NCBI GenBank assembly: GCA_036388555.1
Contig: DASVRP010000001.1
Span: forward strand, 43,642 to 107,641
Direction of reading: 5' to 3'
DNA: 64,000 nt
Origin: UBA4665 sp036388555
Lineage (GTDB): Bacteria > Patescibacteriota > Saccharimonadia > Saccharimonadales > UBA4665
In this document: in pieces, positions 34,093 to 42,083 of the stretch
Numbering within the stretch: the stretch's first letter is position 1
How the letters are laid out: every line of letters begins with the position of its first letter
Translations under genes and position numbers: made by a program
The notes under the pieces: generated by a model
What the model was told of the DNA's origin: nothing
The model's input: only the letters and a program-made list of their open reading frames with translations
The model's database searches: none

Positions 34093-34455
34093 CTAGCGTT
34101 TATCGAGCATCAATATTCGCTGGTCAAACCCACCGCGCTTTTGGCGCTTTTCATCCTGAATACCAACAATGTCTGCCCTCGGAATGCCCTTAAGGGCTAA
34201 AATTGTGTCAATTATTTCATAAAGATCTGCAATCTCTTCTCGCATATTCGATTCTGTCTGTGCTTCAGATAATTCTTCTGCTTCCTCTCGACCTTTTCTT
34301 AATAAAAATGCCAGGTACTCGTCATCATCAGACAAAATACGGGTAGGTACGGTAACGCCATCATGAGCCAAGATTATGTCTGGTATTTTATCTCTGACCA
34401 GTTTTGGATATTCGTTCTCGGCGGGAAGGTCGGTGAAGGTATGTTCAAAACTCAT
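34093..34455 (-). CDS. MazG-like / phosphoribosyl-ATP pyrophosphohydrolase-like NTPase
   Basis: 120 residues with the all-alpha NTP-PPase pattern: YPKLVRDKIPDIILAHD, then KGREEAEELSEAQ and EEIADLYEIIDTILAL, whose E-E and E-D pairs bind Mg2+. Such proteins remove abnormal nucleotides. Leaderless: TGC-TATAAT, 6 nt, ATG. Confidence 0.85.
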   Translation of the reverse strand: MSFEHTFTDLPAENEYPKLVRDKIPDIILAHDGVTVPTRILSDDDEYLAFLLRKGREEAEELSEAQTESNMREEIADLYEIIDTILALKGIPRADIVGIQDEKRQKRGGFDQRILMLDKR

Positions 34456-34512
34456 CAGGGCATTATAGCAAATAGAAAGTAATCATTTCTAAATTCACAA
34501 GCATAAGCCTAA

Positions 34513-34542
34513 TTGCTTCCAATTATTGACGTACTTTGCAAC
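34513..34542. repeat. dispersed repeat copy 2
   Basis: TTGCTTCCAATTATTGACGTACTTTGCAAC: TTGC pairs with GCAA around the shared core ATTGACGTACTT. It lies upstream of the MazG-like gene. Confidence 0.5.
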
Positions 34543-34563
34543 CCTATGCTGCCAGTCGTAATT

Positions 34564-35073
34564 TTAATCAGCAATTTGTAATAGCATTTGATCAACTGTC
34601 TGTCTAGCGGGCCCAGTGTTATCGATAGTAATAAACCCTGATGCTATGAACTTCGCCATATGCATCGGATACTTTTCGAGTCTCCTTTGTATATTTTTTT
34701 CATCATCGCCAACATCCCGTTTTTGGCGTGTTCGTAGCCTTCGCTCATGTTCGCTAGGGTTTATGGTCAGGGCTACAAGCTTATCGAAGTAATGGTATAA
34801 CTTCTCCTGATTGCCTAATAATCCAGCAAGAAAAACTGTTTCGTTTGTTGCTAGTAATTCCTTTAATCTTTCTTCGTTGGCATTCCATGAATAGTAATGC
34901 CAATCGACATAACCTTTCGGCCATTCCGCCAGTTCGCCCGACTCTGCTACTTCAAGTCGGGTAAGTTCCAAGTCTCTGTCGTCTGCATCGTATGCTGTGT
35001 AGCCTCGACTGGCTAGTTCGTTGATAACTGATGATTTACCAACTCCCGAGCTCGCAGTAATAAATACTTTCAT
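34564..35073 (-). CDS. P-loop kinase-like protein
   Basis: 169 residues. The Walker A is ITASSGVGKSSVINELASRGYTAYDADD, as in shikimate-kinase-like or guanylate/adenylate-kinase-like small-molecule kinases. A lid-type Arg-rich segment (ERRLRTRQKRDVGDDEKN) follows. Substrate unknown. Leaderless: TGT-TATGAT, 6 nt, ATG at 35073. Confidence 0.85.
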   Translation of the reverse strand: MKVFITASSGVGKSSVINELASRGYTAYDADDRDLELTRLEVAESGELAEWPKGYVDWHYYSWNANEERLKELLATNETVFLAGLLGNQEKLYHYFDKLVALTINPSEHERRLRTRQKRDVGDDEKNIQRRLEKYPMHMAKFIASGFITIDNTGPARQTVDQMLLQIAD

Positions 35074-35185
35074 TTAGCTATCATAACAAACAAAAAGTGT
35101 CATTAAACGTGACTTTACAAACGTATAATCCATGACCGCTCCTGTAGATGTACTGAGCAATTCTACAACTGTTACAAATATATAA

Positions 35186-36247
35186 TTACCGAGCTTCGAG
35201 TTCGATAGCCCTTAGCAATGCACTGACTGAATCTTCGACCGTGAATTTCGTTGTTGCGGCTTCTCGCTCCTGTTGGCTGAGTGGGCCAAGCCGCAGCGCG
35301 GCGGAAATCGATTGGGCAAGGGCTTTATAATCGTTCGGGGCGGTGAGTACCAGGCTTCCACAATCGGTTTCAGGCAGTCCGCCGATGTCAGAGGCGACGA
35401 CGCGGCACCCGGCATGTTGCGCTTCGACTGAAATCATACCGAACGGTTCAGTCCAGATACTCGGCATGACTACGACGTCATGTTGGCTGTATAGTTCGGC
35501 CATGCTAGCTGGATCGGGCCGAGCGTCAGTCGTCCGGATACCCGGATGTGCATCAAACAGGGCATTGATAATCTCGGTGCCGCCGTCATGATTTATGGTT
35601 TTGACGCAGGTCATGTCGAACTCTTCATCAGTCAGCGGTGCAGACTCTAGGCTGGCGAATAATACAAAAATGCCTTTTTCTGGAGTAGGTCTCCCTGCGA
35701 ATAATGCTCGTGGTGGACTGTTTCGCTGGGTTGGTCTTGACTGCAGTCCATATGCAGGATCGGTAGGTGGGTATACGACGCTCGGCGGCTGTTGTAAATC
35801 TAATACCTCTTGCCAGTGACCGGCCATGAATGTGCTGGTTACTATCGGTGTATGTATCCCTACGCCGTTCTTTCTAAAGTATTCCTCATCAAGTGGCTGC
35901 ATACCAGTAGCAGGCACATGCAGGATGACGTGTGAATTCCGCCGCAAATCATCAATCTCATAGTCAGGCACTATCGGGAATATGAACGTATCATCTGCTT
36001 TTGACAGATCCAGTCGCGTCTCCGGAGTGTGGATAGGTATATCCAGTTGGCCCAGATCGCTCTCTTTGGTTTTTCCAAACGCATAAAAATTGACCGCATA
36101 TCCGAGCTTAACTAATTGTTTGATCTGTAGGGCGGTATATGTCTCACTTCCACCTGCATGTTGAACGAATGGCATATCTTCGGACCAGACAATTCCTATC
36201 GGTGGATGGTCGGATGGCGGTGCTGTTTCTGTAGCGGACACATTCAT
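35186..36247 (-). CDS. GT4-family glycosyltransferase
   Basis: 353 residues, GT-B fold. N-terminal domain: IGIVWSEDMPFVQHAGGSETYTALQI. C-terminal domain: ALFAGRPTPEKGIFVLFASLE and VVMPSIWTEPFGMISVEAQHAGCRVVASDIGGLPE, the nucleotide-sugar binding E-x7-E motif. Transfers a sugar to an unknown lipid or glycan. The ATG at 36247 has no ribosome site. No sugar operon around it; an isolated cargo-like gene. Confidence 0.9.
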   Translation of the reverse strand: MNVSATETAPPSDHPPIGIVWSEDMPFVQHAGGSETYTALQIKQLVKLGYAVNFYAFGKTKESDLGQLDIPIHTPETRLDLSKADDTFIFPIVPDYEIDDLRRNSHVILHVPATGMQPLDEEYFRKNGVGIHTPIVTSTFMAGHWQEVLDLQQPPSVVYPPTDPAYGLQSRPTQRNSPPRALFAGRPTPEKGIFVLFASLESAPLTDEEFDMTCVKTINHDGGTEIINALFDAHPGIRTTDARPDPASMAELYSQHDVVVMPSIWTEPFGMISVEAQHAGCRVVASDIGGLPETDCGSLVLTAPNDYKALAQSISAALRLGPLSQQEREAATTKFTVEDSVSALLRAIELEAR

Positions 36248-36558
36248 AGAATAAGGCAACTTTACTATTTGTTATATGAATTGTAAAGTAGCGGTGTTAC
36301 CGATATATATACTCGAAGTTCGCGTTTAGGGAATTACTGATACCGGCAAAAACAAGGTATGGATTGTAGTAATATATCAAACAAAAAGAGCTATCTGCGT
36401 GACTTGTTAGCTTTGTTTTTGGCTGCCATAGGGAGGAATAGCACAGGCCAATCAAGTCGCTTGCCCGAACCATTGACAACAAATCTCCTAACACGTATAC
36501 CTATATCGTTCGCCACAACCATGGATCACAGAATCCACTTCCAGAAAAGGGTGCAAAA
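36248..36558. other. non-coding stretch with a promoter-module copy
   Basis: I see no gene. At 36377 it holds CAAACAAAAAGAGCTATCTG, nearly identical to sequence upstream of the 2H gene (40344), and at 36433 TTGGCTGCCATA, the first part of the dispersed repeat. On the minus strand the module ends TTTGATATATT but no ATG follows, so it looks like a promoter that lost its gene. Confidence 0.45.
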
Positions 36559-36714
36559 ATGGCTGTCGTAACCGCGATAATCATGATTGTTGTAGGGGTA
36601 GTTTTGGTCATGATAGGCTTGAGCCTATGCGAAGATAAAGAAGAGTATAAGGGTGTTGCCCTTGCCGTAGTCGGAATCGTAGTCGCCGTCATCGGCGTTG
36701 TACTGCTTTTCTGA
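36559..36714 (+). CDS. small 2-TM membrane protein, 51 aa
   Basis: MAVVTAIIMIVVGVVLVMIG ... EDKEEYKGVALAVVGIVVAVIG: two Val/Ile-rich helices joined by a charged loop. Shine-Dalgarno AAAGGG 8 nt before the ATG. Function unknown. Confidence 0.65.
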   Translation: MAVVTAIIMIVVGVVLVMIGLSLCEDKEEYKGVALAVVGIVVAVIGVVLLF

Positions 36715-36757
36715 TAAGACACCCATCTAGATTCTTGACCACCCCACCCCCGTGGCT

Positions 36758-36813
36758 CCTTCCGGTATGCAACAGTCTTATCTACATCGATGATAGATAA
36801 GACATCCGGAAGG
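36758..36813. ncRNA. two-part stem-loop (possible structured RNA)
   Basis: CCTTCCGG (36758-36765) pairs with CCGGAAGG (36806-36813), and inside it GTCTTATCTA (36775-36784) pairs with TAGATAAGAC (36794-36803) around a 9-nt loop. The flanks CTCC/GGGG add further pairing. No coding frame covers it. Confidence 0.45.
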
Positions 36814-36831
36814 GGTAGTATGGCGAAATAG

Positions 36832-36916
36832 AGGTCGTGTTCGATTGAAAGTCAAAATAATACACCGCTTGATGCGGCACCATATACTTTGACTATCTCG
36901 CACGACCTTTACCTCT
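36832..36916 (+). ncRNA. long three-stem hairpin ending in a T-run
   Basis: AGGTCGTG (36832-36839)/CACGACCT (36901-36908), AGTCAAA (36850-36856)/TTTGACT (36888-36894) and CCGC (36865)/GCGG (36874) nest in one axis, followed by CCTCTTTTT. It could be a small RNA with its own terminator on the plus strand, or a terminator for the gene at 36559. Confidence 0.5.
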
Positions 36917-36943
36917 TTTTATAGAACGCAGATGTTGATCCGT

Positions 36944-37633
36944 TCACAAAGGTTTCTGAATTAGCACTTCATTGACAATAAATTCGGAGTTGCCTGATTT
37001 TACTATATCGTTGTCGTTGCCAAGTTTTTCTCTATAGCTGCGAACAGTATAAGAATCCACGGGTAATCCTGAATCAGCTAAGATTGTCATTAACCGATCA
37101 ATGGTATATCGAGTCTTGAGGCGCCCTTTTTCGCTGAATACTCCATCTTCCACTTCTATGGCCGTAGTGGATAGGTAAGCCATTTCAGCTTCATCGTCTG
37201 GAGATTTGAGGCTGAGATACGTTTGACCATGCGGCCGTAAGATACGATAAATCTCAGCAAAAAGCCGTGAAAGCACTTGCGATTCGAAATAGTGTAGAGC
37301 CAAGCGGGAATATACGACGTCATAATATTTGTCCGGAAGCGGCAACGCGCCCAAACTAAAATCACATTGTACGGCTTCAATCTTATGGTCTATGCCACTG
37401 TTCCTGGACTGGTTTTCTGCTTTGGCAAGTGGCTCATCGGCGATATCAACCAGGGTTACATCGTGACCTTTGGTGGCAAAATAAATGCTATCCGTGCCTG
37501 TGCCTCCGCCCAGGTCACAGACTAGTGAGTTGCGTGGGAACAGAACTTCCTTTTCCATGGCATATAGTGATTGTCCTTTGCCGTCTGGTATGCGAGCACT
37601 ATTCTTATTCCAGAAGTCTTGTAAATCATTCAT
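36944..37633 (-). CDS. class I SAM-dependent methyltransferase
   Basis: 229 residues from MNDLQDFWNKNSARIPDG. Motif I is SLVCDLGGGTGTDSIYFATKGHDVTLVDIAD, motif IV is YYDVVYSRLALHYFE, and a post-motif segment is IYRILRPHGQTYLSLKSPDD. Small-molecule type; substrate unknown. The open frame extends 72 codons upstream, but TGT-TATGAT 6 nt before the ATG at 37633 fixes the start by the window's pattern. Confidence 0.88.
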   Translation of the reverse strand: MNDLQDFWNKNSARIPDGKGQSLYAMEKEVLFPRNSLVCDLGGGTGTDSIYFATKGHDVTLVDIADEPLAKAENQSRNSGIDHKIEAVQCDFSLGALPLPDKYYDVVYSRLALHYFESQVLSRLFAEIYRILRPHGQTYLSLKSPDDEAEMAYLSTTAIEVEDGVFSEKGRLKTRYTIDRLMTILADSGLPVDSYTVRSYREKLGNDNDIVKSGNSEFIVNEVLIQKPL

Positions 37634-37639
37634 CAGTAC

Positions 37640-37645
37640 ATCATA
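37640..37645 (-). promoter_or_regulatory. extended -10 box of methyltransferase gene
   Basis: TTTGT-TATGAT on the minus strand, 6 nt before ATG 37633; the same TTTGTTATGAT sequence precedes the kinase gene at 35073. Confidence 0.65.
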
Positions 37646-37710
37646 ACAAACAGAACCTACAGGATCTTTAAGGTATATTGCTTTTACTTTGGATATGGAA
37701 TAATTAGTTG

Positions 37711-38043
37711 ATGAGAAAATACATATTTTACCTGCATCATCTGGTATATGTATCAGTTGTAGCTCTGATATGGATGTACGGCAGCCTACAATACGACGGG
37801 CCATCAACGATGGGTGGCAATGGTAATCATGGACCGCTGGCTTATTCACCCCTCCTTAACGTATTGCTTGATGCTTTAACTGTCTACTTCTTCGTAAGCA
37901 TCATCATGTTTGTCGTCAGTACATTTCATTTGGAAAAGACCAAAAAGGTTGGCAATATTGGGCTGATAGCCAACGTACTTATACCCGTCATCCTGATACC
38001 TACGAGCGTGGTCTTATTGGCTTTTCTTGAAGAAGGTAATTGA
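37711..38043 (+). CDS. hypothetical 3-TM membrane protein
   Basis: 110 residues with helices YIFYLHHLVYVSVVALIWMYG, LNVLLDALTVYFFVSIIMFVVS and IGLIANVLIPVILIPTSVVLLAF. The ATG at 37711 follows TGG-AATAAT by 6 nt. No family recognised. Confidence 0.7.
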   Translation: MRKYIFYLHHLVYVSVVALIWMYGSLQYDGPSTMGGNGNHGPLAYSPLLNVLLDALTVYFFVSIIMFVVSTFHLEKTKKVGNIGLIANVLIPVILIPTSVVLLAFLEEGN

Positions 38044-38058
38044 TCTATTTGCTGAGAC

Positions 38059-38334
38059 TTAGTTCTGATCCCTGCCTGGTGCATCATAGAATTCCCGCTT
38101 GCGCCATTTCTTTTCGCCACGTTCCCAGACTACTGTATCTTCAGTCAATTTTTTAAAAGCTGTCAGAACGCTACCTCTTATTGAGGGGCTCCCGTTGCTG
38201 GCAACAGTCGTAAATCCGACTCCAAACTCTTTATTGATCATGTAATATGCGTTATTTTGAGACAGCTCACCGTGCTCTTCGATAACTGACAACATCCATG
38301 TTACGACGTCGTTTGTTGTAGCTCCTGTACTCAT
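38059..38334 (-). CDS. DUF6953-like small winged-helix-type protein
   Basis: 91 residues: VTWMLSVIEEHGELSQNNAYYMINKEFG ... VLTAFKKLTEDTVVWERGEKKWRKREFYDAPGRDQN. The 'VVWERGE..WR.RE..D.PGR.Q' ending matches a small uncharacterised family (DUF6953 by recollection). ATG at 38334 or TTG at 38343. Likely nucleic-acid binding, unproven. Confidence 0.75.
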   Translation of the reverse strand: MSTGATTNDVVTWMLSVIEEHGELSQNNAYYMINKEFGVGFTTVASNGSPSIRGSVLTAFKKLTEDTVVWERGEKKWRKREFYDAPGRDQN

Positions 38335-38375
38335 GCTTTCCAAATTGTATCAGAATAAGAAGGATTCCAATGTAT

Positions 38376-38407
38376 GTAGCAACCCATTATTGGCGTACTT
38401 CGAACTT
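38376..38407. repeat. dispersed repeat copy 3
   Basis: Contains CCCATTATTGGCGTACTTCG followed by AACTT; lies between the divergent genes at 38334 and 38436. Confidence 0.5.
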
Positions 38408-38435
38408 TACTTCAAACAGGATAAACTATGGGTAT

Positions 38436-38645
38436 ATGGAAGTCATCATACTAGTATGTATAGCAGCTACCCTCCTCTGGTCGTCCAATAGGTCCGGTGA
38501 CCAGTTTCTGAAATCACGATCCAGATATGATGCTGTGCCAAAACCGCCAGTAAGTATTATCCGGGAGTACCGCGGAGAAGTCGGCGATGCCATCCATGAA
38601 TACGAAACGAACAGAAAAGCTTCTGAAACAAGACTCAGTAAATAA
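38436..38645 (+). CDS. single-pass membrane protein, 69 aa
   Basis: MEVIILVCIAATLLWSSNRSG then a hydrophilic tail (SIIREYRGEVGDAIHEYETN). It ends 8 nt before dinB and probably shares its transcript. Unknown function. Confidence 0.6.
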   Translation: MEVIILVCIAATLLWSSNRSGDQFLKSRSRYDAVPKPPVSIIREYRGEVGDAIHEYETNRKASETRLSK

Positions 38646-38653
38646 AAACAATC

Positions 38654-39727
38654 ATGGCTGAAGTCCGCAAAATAATCCATATCGATATGGACGCATTCTT
38701 TGCATCCGTCGAACAACGGGACAATCCGGATCTAAGAGGGAAGCCGGTCGCCGTCGGATATGACGGCAAACGCGGTGTCGTGGCAACTGCAAGTTACGAA
38801 GCACGAAAATACGGCGTACATTCGGCTATGGCGTCCAGTACGGCAAAGCGCCTCTGCCCCGATCTGGCGTTCGTCGCTCCCCGGTTTGATGTCTACAGGG
38901 CAGTATCACGACAGATGCGAACTGTCTTTTCCGAATATACCGACCTCATCGAACCGCTGTCCCTGGACGAGGCCTATCTGGATGTCACTAGCAACAAAAA
39001 GAATGATCCGTCAGCATGGACCGTGGCTCAGAACGTGCGGGACAACATATACCAACGCACCGGTCTGACCGCATCAGCTGGAGTCTCATACAACAAATTT
39101 CTTGCTAAGACCGCTTCAGATCTGCGCAAGCCCAACGGACAATACCTGATTACACCCGAAATGGGCGAAGCGTTCATCGCAGATCTTCCGATACGAAAGT
39201 TCCATGGCATCGGACCGGCTACCAGTGAGAAGATGCGGATCCTCGGCATTCATACAGGTGCTGACCTGAAGGCGATGTCGCTTGAAGATCTGCAGCGGCA
39301 CTTTGGAAAGCAAGGAGCGTGGTATTATCAACTCGCCCGCGGTAATGACTACCGCCTGGTACAGCCTGCCCGCGAACGCAAATCGGTGAGCGCTGAAACG
39401 ACCTTTCCGGAAGATGTCATTAATCGGGACCAACTACTGTGGACATTGTCAGAGCTTGCACATGAAGTCTGGGAGTGGGTCGAGAAAAATAACAAATATG
39501 GTCGAACCGTTTTTATCAAAATCAAATGGGAGGATTTTGAACAATCCACACGCAGTCGTACGGAAAAAGCGGCCTTCATTGAGTTGTCCGATCTTCGTGA
39601 AACAGCAGAAGAACTCCTGGATTCACTATTACCGCTCACCAAAGGCGTCAGGCTCGTAGGCCTCGGGATATCCAGCTTTGAGGAAAGGAGCGTGAACATA
39701 AACGATCAGTTGCAGTTGGAAATATGA
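38654..39727 (+). CDS. dinB: DNA polymerase IV (Y family)
   Basis: Translesion polymerase; 357 residues, usual length. Palm motifs: IIHIDMDAFFASVEQRDNP (first Asp) and EPLSLDEAYLDVT (Asp-Glu). ASAGVSYNKFLAKTASDLRKPNG and the helix-hairpin-helix KFHGIGPATSEKMRILGIHTG follow, then the little finger (KSVSAETTF). The C-terminal beta-clamp-binding peptide is not obvious (ends QLQLEI). Intact. No LexA-like box recognised upstream. Confidence 0.96.
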   Translation: MAEVRKIIHIDMDAFFASVEQRDNPDLRGKPVAVGYDGKRGVVATASYEARKYGVHSAMASSTAKRLCPDLAFVAPRFDVYRAVSRQMRTVFSEYTDLIEPLSLDEAYLDVTSNKKNDPSAWTVAQNVRDNIYQRTGLTASAGVSYNKFLAKTASDLRKPNGQYLITPEMGEAFIADLPIRKFHGIGPATSEKMRILGIHTGADLKAMSLEDLQRHFGKQGAWYYQLARGNDYRLVQPARERKSVSAETTFPEDVINRDQLLWTLSELAHEVWEWVEKNNKYGRTVFIKIKWEDFEQSTRSRTEKAAFIELSDLRETAEELLDSLLPLTKGVRLVGLGISSFEERSVNINDQLQLEI

Positions 39728-39774
39728 AGTACGGGATTACGTTTGGATATGGGATACAGGATCCCATAAACTTA

Positions 39775-39806
39775 TTGGCTACCATTCATTGACGTACTTC
39801 GGACTT
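39775..39806. repeat. dispersed repeat copy 4
   Basis: TTGGCTACCATTCATTGACG then TACTTCGGACTT, directly downstream of the 2H phosphoesterase gene. Confidence 0.5.
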
Positions 39807-40329
39807 ATGAAAGGGCAGTGGTAGTTATATCAGTAACCTTGGCGCCATCATATTGAACGATAGATACTTTATCCAATGTACCTGCTATGTAGAACTTTTC
39901 AGTGTTTAGCCGTTTAACTAATGACTGCATCGGCTTTTGTTTGTCGCATGTACCAATTCCGATATGAGGAATGAAAGGAATATCTTCACGTAATTCACTA
40001 GATAGTTCACCGCTATATAGCAAGTCATGAATGGTTATGATTTCATCATAACCTTTTGAGGGCACAATAAATGTATGGTAAAAAGTTTTTGAATCATCTT
40101 CTACTACAATAGCTTTATCGAAAATCAATGAAATTGCAGCGACTTCAGCAAGAACCGAACTCGCGTGATCATGCAGTTGAATCACCGTGAGTTTGTCGGT
40201 GCCGAATACGAGTGTAATATGCGGTCGTACTACGTTATAGTATTTCGGATCATTCTTCTTTCTGATGTCCTGAATCCAATCGTAATCAGCAGCAGAAAGC
40301 GAAGGATAACCAATGAGCAAGTTGGACAT
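39805..40329 (-). CDS. 2H phosphoesterase-like protein
   Basis: 174 residues from MSNLLIGYPSLSAADYDWIQ. The two half-motifs are RPHITLVFG (HxT) and IPHIGIGT (HxG, weakened). TFYHTFIVPSKG is the strand preceding the second motif. Likely cyclic-phosphodiesterase fold. Leaderless: TGC-TATAGT, 6 nt, ATG at 40329. The upstream TTTTTGTTTG is shared with neighbours. Confidence 0.72.
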   Translation of the reverse strand: MSNLLIGYPSLSAADYDWIQDIRKKNDPKYYNVVRPHITLVFGTDKLTVIQLHDHASSVLAEVAAISLIFDKAIVVEDDSKTFYHTFIVPSKGYDEIITIHDLLYSGELSSELREDIPFIPHIGIGTCDKQKPMQSLVKRLNTEKFYIAGTLDKVSIVQYDGAKVTDITTTALS

Positions 40330-40335
40330 ACAGTT

Positions 40336-40341
40336 ACTATA
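40336..40341 (-). promoter_or_regulatory. extended -10 box in shared module
   Basis: Minus strand CTCTTTTTGTTTGC-TATAGT, 6 nt before the ATG at 40329. CTTTTTGTTTG also precedes the kinase -10 at 35080-35085. Confidence 0.65.
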
Positions 40342-40457
40342 GCAAACAAAAAGAGCCACATACGTTACTCCAGTAAGCATGGGCTTTATGGGTGCCCATC
40401 TTTGACTTCTTCGTACTTTTAGTGGTCACAACCAATCACAGAATCAACTGTATGGAC

Positions 40458-41060
40458 TTAGTGTAATTCAAAAGTCTGTATCACTTCATATTCAAAATTT
40501 GGATGTAAATTCATGCGCACCAACTGAAATTTACGCACCTGTTCGATAACATTAACCGAATGTTTATCTGTTACGTCCTGTATTCTTTCTAACGGAATTG
40601 CTTTAGCGTATCGCGAAATGGAAGAGTGAATAATCCTAGGAGGCGTCAACGGTTTGTCGGTGGCTGATAGATTTTTTATGAGTTTCGTCCGTATAGTATG
40701 GAATGAACCATCATCATCGCCGCTTATTGTAATTGAAGCAGGTTTTGCGTGTATGGTATTGAATGAAACATTGAAAGCGTCGGTATTGCGTAGGGAGTTA
40801 GCGATTTTCTCTATATATTCATTGTCTTTTTGCGCAGAAGTCAATATTTGAAGTTTGTCATTTTGTTCGAACTGATACATCTCGCTTAGAGTTATATGCA
40901 GTGTTGTTGTAGGGAGGGTGATCAGTTCATGGTGTAATTCAGAGACTAAAGCATTAAGTAGTCCGGAAAGCTGAGTCTGTGTTTGATCAGATAAAAAAGC
41001 CACGAGCGTGTAACTAGTGCGGCCATTGTTGATATTGCTGTACGGTATTGTCTTTTCCAT
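40458..41060 (-). CDS. 2H phosphoesterase-like protein (third copy)
   Basis: About 200 residues from MEKTIPYSNINNGRTSYTL (ATG 41060; an ATG at 41081 is also in frame). Motifs: TTTLHITLSEMYQF and PRIIHSSISRYAKAI, i.e. two HxT/S motifs about 100 residues apart. It resembles U6-snRNA phosphodiesterase-like members in its 'LHITLSE' strand. Unrelated in sequence to the copy at 39.8 kb except for the motifs. Confidence 0.72.
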   Translation of the reverse strand: MEKTIPYSNINNGRTSYTLVAFLSDQTQTQLSGLLNALVSELHHELITLPTTTLHITLSEMYQFEQNDKLQILTSAQKDNEYIEKIANSLRNTDAFNVSFNTIHAKPASITISGDDDGSFHTIRTKLIKNLSATDKPLTPPRIIHSSISRYAKAIPLERIQDVTDKHSVNVIEQVRKFQLVRMNLHPNFEYEVIQTFELH

Positions 41061-41110
41061 GCTGATTATCGAGTTTATCATATGAGAGCTACTCTGGTGG
41101 CTCTTATATG

Positions 41111-41144
41111 CGGCTGCCTATCGTTGACGTACTCCGCAACTTTT
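41111..41144. repeat. dispersed repeat copy 5
   Basis: CGGCTGCCTATCGTTGACGT then ACTCCGCAACTTTT; TGCGG pairs with CCGCA around the core. Upstream of the 2H gene. Confidence 0.5.
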
Positions 41145-41215
41145 GTAAGGCTGGTAAATATACACAAAATCTGGTAATCTAGTATAAATAAAACCTTTAG
41201 CTACCGGGAGTCAGT

Positions 41216-41527
41216 GTGCGTAAGAAGCTAATTACTGTGAACGAAAATGTCATCAGTGTCAACTTCTCTGATGATGCACTAATTGATGAAATCGCAGAAA
41301 CTGGAGATGATTTTCCCAGGAGAGTCAGCGTAGAATTAGGGGAAGCGGCTTATACCTCAGCCAGTGAAGAAGAAGAGCTCACGGGTATGAATAAAACGAC
41401 CATTACCAATAGGGCACTGCAAGTTTACCGCCTGGTTATGGAAAAACAGCGGCAAGGACAGTCAATAGGTTTTTTGAATCCTGAAGCAATGACCGTTGAT
41501 TTGTGGTCAATAGACGATCCGCAATAA
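41216..41527 (+). CDS. RHH/CopG-like small protein (tentative)
   Basis: 103 residues from a GTG with the Shine-Dalgarno GGGAG. SASEEEELTGMNKTTITNRALQVYRLVMEKQRQGQSIGFL looks like a ribbon-helix-helix unit ('x-G-x-N-K-T-x-x-T-N-R-A'), as in CopG antitoxins, though no toxin gene is beside it. Confidence 0.65.
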   Translation: MRKKLITVNENVISVNFSDDALIDEIAETGDDFPRRVSVELGEAAYTSASEEEELTGMNKTTITNRALQVYRLVMEKQRQGQSIGFLNPEAMTVDLWSIDDPQ

Positions 41528-41672
41528 CAATAAGTCGATTTGAATCGTGAAGATGGAAGATGGTTACACTGGTCGGGGATGAGGGATAGCGCACGTCAAT
41601 CTATGCGCCGCGCTACGCCGGGCATGAGACTGACGACCGAACCGTTCTGTTAATCCGCACAGCCCGCAATGC

Positions 41673-41712
41673 AGATAAAAAGCACCTATCTTGCGACAGG
41701 TGCTTTTTATCT
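41673..41712 (-). terminator. terminator of tRNA-Gln
   Basis: A 15-bp perfect stem, AGATAAAAAGCACCT (41673-41687) with AGGTGCTTTTTATCT (41698-41712), directly 3' of the tRNA on the minus strand, giving a U-rich 3' arm. Confidence 0.85.
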
Positions 41713-41785
41713 GGCTGGGGATGAGGGATTCGAACCCCCGATCCTGGGACCAGAACCCAGTGCCTTACCGCTTGGCCAATCCCCA
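41712..41785 (-). tRNA. tRNA-Gln (CUG)
   Basis: 74 nt with encoded CCA. Acceptor TGGGGAT/ATCCCCA has the weak U1-A72 pair typical of tRNA-Gln and a G73 discriminator. D-stem GCC/GGC. Anticodon arm CTGGG-TTCTGGT-CCCAG gives anticodon CUG, reading CAG. T-arm GGGGG-TTCGAAT-CCCTC. Confidence 0.96.
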
Positions 41786-41899
41786 TTGGTGCGAGTCAAC
41801 CCCGGTGATTATACAGAATTTAGATGGAAATTGCTAGTCTTGCGATTGTAAACATGAGCAATTTTCTTTTGGTGCCGAATTTGCTATAATGTGAGGATT

Positions 41900-42052
41900 A
41901 TGAGATATGTAGGTTTATTGATTATCGCGGCCCTCTTCATGGTGACTCCGGTTTATCTGCTGGACGCGTATGTCATGCCGGAGTTGCTGTCGCTGCAGAG
42001 CTTCTATAGCCAGGCAGATACCAGGGCGACAGAGCTTGTGGCTACCCACTGA
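41900..42052 (+). CDS. small membrane protein, 50 aa
   Basis: MRYVGLLIIAALFMVTPVYL then a short external tail ending ATELVATH. TGC-TATAAT at 41885-41890 and GAGG before the ATG at 41900 support expression. Ends about 30 nt before the riboswitch. Unknown function. Confidence 0.55.
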   Translation: MRYVGLLIIAALFMVTPVYLLDAYVMPELLSLQSFYSQADTRATELVATH

Positions 42053-42083
42053 GCCGTGCTACACTGACAGGGCTTCACAAATT

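Noticed and set aside
33500..41200. Integron cassette array (attC sites)
   Set aside because: The repeats lack the RYYYAAC/GTTRRRY cores of attC and no integrase is visible; kept only as a generic dispersed repeat.
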